Below the pieces are notes generated by a model. It was not told the DNA's origin and searched no databases. It saw only the letters and a program-made list of their open reading frames with translations. Made by a program: the position numbers and the translations under genes. From Chloroflexota bacterium (lineage in GTDB: Bacteria; Chloroflexota; Dehalococcoidia; JACQTR01), in the NCBI GenBank assembly GCA_016210705.1, contig JACQTR010000098.1, positions 1 through 7,486 on the forward strand: a DNA stretch of 7,486 nucleotides, read 5' to 3'. Shown one piece after another: positions 4,496 through 7,486 of this stretch (its first letter is position 1; each line of letters opens with the position of its first letter).

Positions 4496-7222
4496 ATGAC
4501 AAAAGAGGGATCCCTTAACACGCCTTTGCTCATGTTGGTGGATGGACACGCTCTGATTCATCGCGCTTATCATGCTTTGCCACCTCTGACAGTGACCAAG
4601 ACTGGAGAGCCGGTGAGCGCCGTCTACGGCTTTGCCAGCATGCTCCTCAAGGCCTTGGTGGACCTAAAGCCCACCCACGTTGCTATTGCTTTCGACCGGG
4701 CAGCGCCCACCTTCCGCCACCTCCAGTTCGAGGCCTACAAGGCGCAACGGCAGCGGGCTCCGGGGGAGTTGACCAGTCAATTCGATCGCGTTCGCCAACT
4801 GGTGGAGGCCTTAGGCATCCCTGTTTACGAAGTGGACGGCTACGAGGCCGACGATGCGCTAGGCACCCTCTGCCGTCAAGCCAATGAGGAGGGTATCGAC
4901 TGTATCATTGTCACCGGCGACACTGATGCCCTGCAACTGGTTTCTCCCCACACTCGTGTCCTAGCCCCCAGGCGAAGTTTAGGCGACACCGTACTTTACG
5001 ATGAGACAGCGGTGCGCCAAAGGTATGGCCTGGAGCCTCCCCAAATTGCCGACCTCAAAGGCCTGGAAGGCGATGTATCAGATAATATCCCTGGGGTTGC
5101 TGGGATAGGCCAAAAAACGGCCACCCGGTTGGTTCAGCAGTTCGGCAATGTGGAGGGCATTTATCAGCACATCGATGAGATAACACCGCCCAAATTACAA
5201 GAGCTCCTACGCCATCATGAATTCATAGCCCGTCAAAGTAAAGACCTAGCCACTATTCACACCGATGTCCCTATAACCTTGGATCTAATGGCTTGCCAAA
5301 ACAAAGGTTACCAACGCCATCGCGCGGTGGAGCTTTTCCGAGAGCTGGAGTTCACCAGCCTTCTCAGCAAATTGCCAGAGCAGCTTGTGCTCTCTTTTGA
5401 ACCACGGCCTCGACTGAGCATTACAACCCCCAATGGCGTATATCATTTAGTAAACACATCGGAGGGTTTGGCAGAATTAATCCAACAATTACTTAAAAGA
5501 ACCTTTGTCCTCGATTTGGAAACCAACCAGCTACTGGCCCGAGGAGCAAAATTGGTGGGCATCGCCTTCTGTTCCCAGCCCGGCGAGGCCTACTACATCC
5601 CCGTGGGCCATACTACTTTAGATAGCGATCAACTCCCTCTGCCTCAAGTTCTAGCGCAGATAAAACCTTTACTAGAAGACCCCCGGGTCCCCAAAGTCGC
5701 CCACAACGGCAAGTACGACATGACGGTGCTAGCCGAGTACGGGATTGAAGTAGCCAACGTAGCCTTCGATACCATGATAGCTGCCTACTTGCTAGGGGAG
5801 AAAGCTCTGGGGCTTAAGGCCCTGGCCTTTGGCAAGTTAGGTATAGAGATGACCCCCATCACTAACCTCATCGGTACTGGCTCCAAGCAGATCACCATGG
5901 CCCAAGTAAGCCCGACTGTGGTGGCCGACTACGCCGGTGCCGACGCCGATATGACCATGAGGCTTTATCACCACCTGCAGGCCGAACTAAAGGAACAAAG
6001 GCTAGAAAAATTGTTCGCTGAGGTGGAGATGCCCCTCCTTCCTGTCCTCTTTCACATGGAGCAGAACGGGGTAGCTTTAGATATACCTTTCCTGAGAAGC
6101 ATGTCTCAGGAGCTGGGCAAAAAGATAGAATATTTAGAGGGCCAGATCTATGATGCCGTGGGGCACGTTTTTAACATCAATTCGTCCCAGCAACTAGGCC
6201 ATGTCCTTTTTGAGGAACTGCGGATGCCCCGTGCCCGACGCACCAAAAGCGGCTACTCCACAGATGCCGCTGTCTTAGAGGGTCTTCAAGATGCTCATCC
6301 CGTAGTGAAGTTGCTCTTGGACTACCGGCAACTTATGAAACTGAAATCCACCTACATCGACGCCCTCCCTGCCCTGGCGAACCCCGAGACGGGTCGAGTA
6401 CACACCACCTTCAATCAGACGGGCACCGTCACCGGCCGCCTCTCCAGCAGTGACCCTAACCTCCAAAATATACCCGTCCGCACTGAACTGGGACTACAGG
6501 TGCGACAATCTTTTATAGCCCCTGATTCCCATCTCCTCCTAGCCGCTGATTACTCTCAAATCGACCTGCGGGTACTGGCTCATCTGTCTCAGGACCCCAC
6601 TCTGCTGGCCGCTTTCGCCCACGATGAGGATATCCATCGTGCCACCGCCGCCCAGGTCTTCGGAGTGGCTATGGAAGGGGTAGCACCGGAGATGCGGCGC
6701 GTGGCCAAGACGGTTAACTTCGGGGTAATCTATGGCATTAGCGATTACGGCCTGGCCCAGGGCGCTGATCTCTCTCGCGAAGAGGCAGGGAAATTTATAA
6801 GTGCCTATTTCCAGAAGTACGGAAAGGTCAAGGAGTACTTGGAGGCCACCAAGGCCCAAGCGCGCCAGCAAGGATACGTCGAGACCATCCTGGGTCGGCG
6901 ACGCTACATTCCCGAGATAAACTCCGCCAATGCCCAAGCTCGGATGGCAGCGGAGAGGATGGCGATAAACATGCCCGTTCAGGGAACCTCCGCCGACATC
7001 ATAAAAGTAGCTATGATCCGTATCCAGAGCCAGATAGACGAAAAAGGGTTACGGAGCAAGATGATTTTGCAGGTTCACGATGAGCTGATCTTTAAGGTAC
7101 CTCTTGAAGAAATAGACGTCCTCAGACAATTAGTGGAGGAGATCATGCCCCAAGCCCTCGCTCTCTCCGTCCCTCTTAAGGTAGAGATCAAGATGGGCAA
7201 GCGCTGGGGCGAGATAGAGTAA
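4496..7222 (+). CDS. polA: DNA polymerase I, with 5' nuclease, proofreading and polymerase domains
   Basis: The protein has 908 residues, the usual size for a complete Pol I that fills gaps and removes RNA primers and damaged strands. The 5' nuclease domain (about 10-290) has VDGHALIHRAYHALP, AFDRAAPTFRH, EVDGYEADDALG, VTGDTDALQLV and the helix-hairpin region GDVSDNIPGVAGIGQKTA. The 3'-5' exonuclease domain (about 310-495) keeps Asp340 and Glu342 (LDLET), Asp408 (NGKYD), and Tyr479 and Asp483 (YAGAD), so proofreading is probably active. The polymerase domain (about 500-908) has motif A DYSQIDLR (Asp685), motif B Arg734/Lys738/Phe742/Tyr746 (RRVAKTVNFGVIYG) and motif C QVHDE (Asp862). The frame stays open upstream into moaE, but homology starts just after the ATG at 4496. 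That ATG is 5 bases after the moaE stop and has no clear ribosome binding site, suggesting coupling. Met13 is the alternative start. Confidence 0.96.
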   Translation: MTKEGSLNTPLLMLVDGHALIHRAYHALPPLTVTKTGEPVSAVYGFASMLLKALVDLKPTHVAIAFDRAAPTFRHLQFEAYKAQRQRAPGELTSQFDRVRQLVEALGIPVYEVDGYEADDALGTLCRQANEEGIDCIIVTGDTDALQLVSPHTRVLAPRRSLGDTVLYDETAVRQRYGLEPPQIADLKGLEGDVSDNIPGVAGIGQKTATRLVQQFGNVEGIYQHIDEITPPKLQELLRHHEFIARQSKDLATIHTDVPITLDLMACQNKGYQRHRAVELFRELEFTSLLSKLPEQLVLSFEPRPRLSITTPNGVYHLVNTSEGLAELIQQLLKRTFVLDLETNQLLARGAKLVGIAFCSQPGEAYYIPVGHTTLDSDQLPLPQVLAQIKPLLEDPRVPKVAHNGKYDMTVLAEYGIEVANVAFDTMIAAYLLGEKALGLKALAFGKLGIEMTPITNLIGTGSKQITMAQVSPTVVADYAGADADMTMRLYHHLQAELKEQRLEKLFAEVEMPLLPVLFHMEQNGVALDIPFLRSMSQELGKKIEYLEGQIYDAVGHVFNINSSQQLGHVLFEELRMPRARRTKSGYSTDAAVLEGLQDAHPVVKLLLDYRQLMKLKSTYIDALPALANPETGRVHTTFNQTGTVTGRLSSSDPNLQNIPVRTELGLQVRQSFIAPDSHLLLAADYSQIDLRVLAHLSQDPTLLAAFAHDEDIHRATAAQVFGVAMEGVAPEMRRVAKTVNFGVIYGISDYGLAQGADLSREEAGKFISAYFQKYGKVKEYLEATKAQARQQGYVETILGRRRYIPEINSANAQARMAAERMAINMPVQGTSADIIKVAMIRIQSQIDEKGLRSKMILQVHDELIFKVPLEEIDVLRQLVEEIMPQALALSVPLKVEIKMGKRWGEIE

Positions 7223-7486
7223 TGCCCGAACTTCCCGAGGTGGAAACCATCAAAAATGACCTATATCCCTTTATGGTAGGACAGATTTTTTCTAATGTCC
7301 TCCTTATCTGGCCCAAGTTGGTGCGAGCCCCAACGCCAAAAGAATTCCCTAAAGGTCTCCTCGGACAAAAGATCGTGGATCTAGTCCGTAGGGGAAAATA
7401 TATAATCTTTCGTTTGTCCAGCGGAGATGTACTTATCATACACCTCAAAATGACGGGCTCTCTTCTTCTAAGACCATCCACTACAC
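7222..7486 (+). CDS. mutM: Formamidopyrimidine-DNA glycosylase, N-terminal part, cut by window end
   Basis: The first 88 codons are present and the gene runs off the right edge. The start MPELPEVETI is the signature of Fpg/MutM and Nei glycosylases: after Met removal, Pro2 is the Schiff-base nucleophile and Glu3 is catalytic. RRGKYIIFRL supplies the conserved Lys (Lys59, equivalent to Lys57 of E. coli), and HLKMTGSLLL matches the conserved HLxMxG segment with the DNA-inserting Met. The enzyme removes 8-oxoguanine and formamidopyrimidines. Its ATG shares one base with the polA stop (TAATG), so translation is probably coupled and repair-associated functions are grouped. The C-terminal zinc finger, which helps separate MutM from Nei, lies outside the window; the LPEVETI start favours MutM. 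Confidence 0.93.
   Translation, partial: MPELPEVETIKNDLYPFMVGQIFSNVLLIWPKLVRAPTPKEFPKGLLGQKIVDLVRRGKYIIFRLSSGDVLIIHLKMTGSLLLRPSTT

Overview
The window is a moderate-GC bacterial chromosomal segment with compact gene packing. It has two transcription directions that diverge from an intergenic region at about 2233-2491. Full-length DNA polymerase I, MutM/Fpg and molybdopterin synthase genes show a free-living bacterium. The DUF3179 lipoprotein, the SCO4226-like DUF4242 proteins and the polA-mutM adjacency would fit a Chloroflexota-type genome, but this is a weak inference and no rRNA or other taxonomic marker is present. I see no mobile element, CRISPR array, tRNA or phage gene.

Left half, minus strand, read from about 2290 down to 1. 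A promoter with a perfect TATAAT box drives two tandem paralogous 81-residue DUF4242 proteins. These are followed by an AhpD-like CxxC protein, a two-domain protein (ABM-like dimeric barrel plus SnoaL-like cyclase fold) and a small exported protein that runs off the window at base 1. The exported protein starts at a GTG. All five genes have good ribosome binding sites. The spacers hold strong hairpins. The spacer before the AhpD-like gene carries a set of mutually exclusive stems, one of which would mask that gene's ribosome binding site, so it may be an RNA switch or attenuator. The cluster looks like an uncharacterised redox or small-molecule handling operon. Its substrate cannot be read from the sequence.

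Right half, plus strand. A DUF3179 lipoprotein gene stands on its own. About 140 bases later comes a tight run of moaD, moaE, polA and mutM. moaD and moaE overlap by 8 bases, moaE and polA are 5 bases apart, and polA and mutM share one base (TAATG). MoaD and MoaE form molybdopterin synthase. Pol I appears to keep all three activities (5' nuclease, 3'-5' proofreading, polymerase), and MutM repairs oxidised guanine. MoaD is odd in having three residues (HHG) after the diglycine that is normally the exact C-terminus. Both plus-strand units are preceded by the same TGATAAAAT element, a likely extended -10 box.

The best candidates for something undescribed are the minus-strand five-gene operon with its RNA leader, and the C-terminally extended MoaD.
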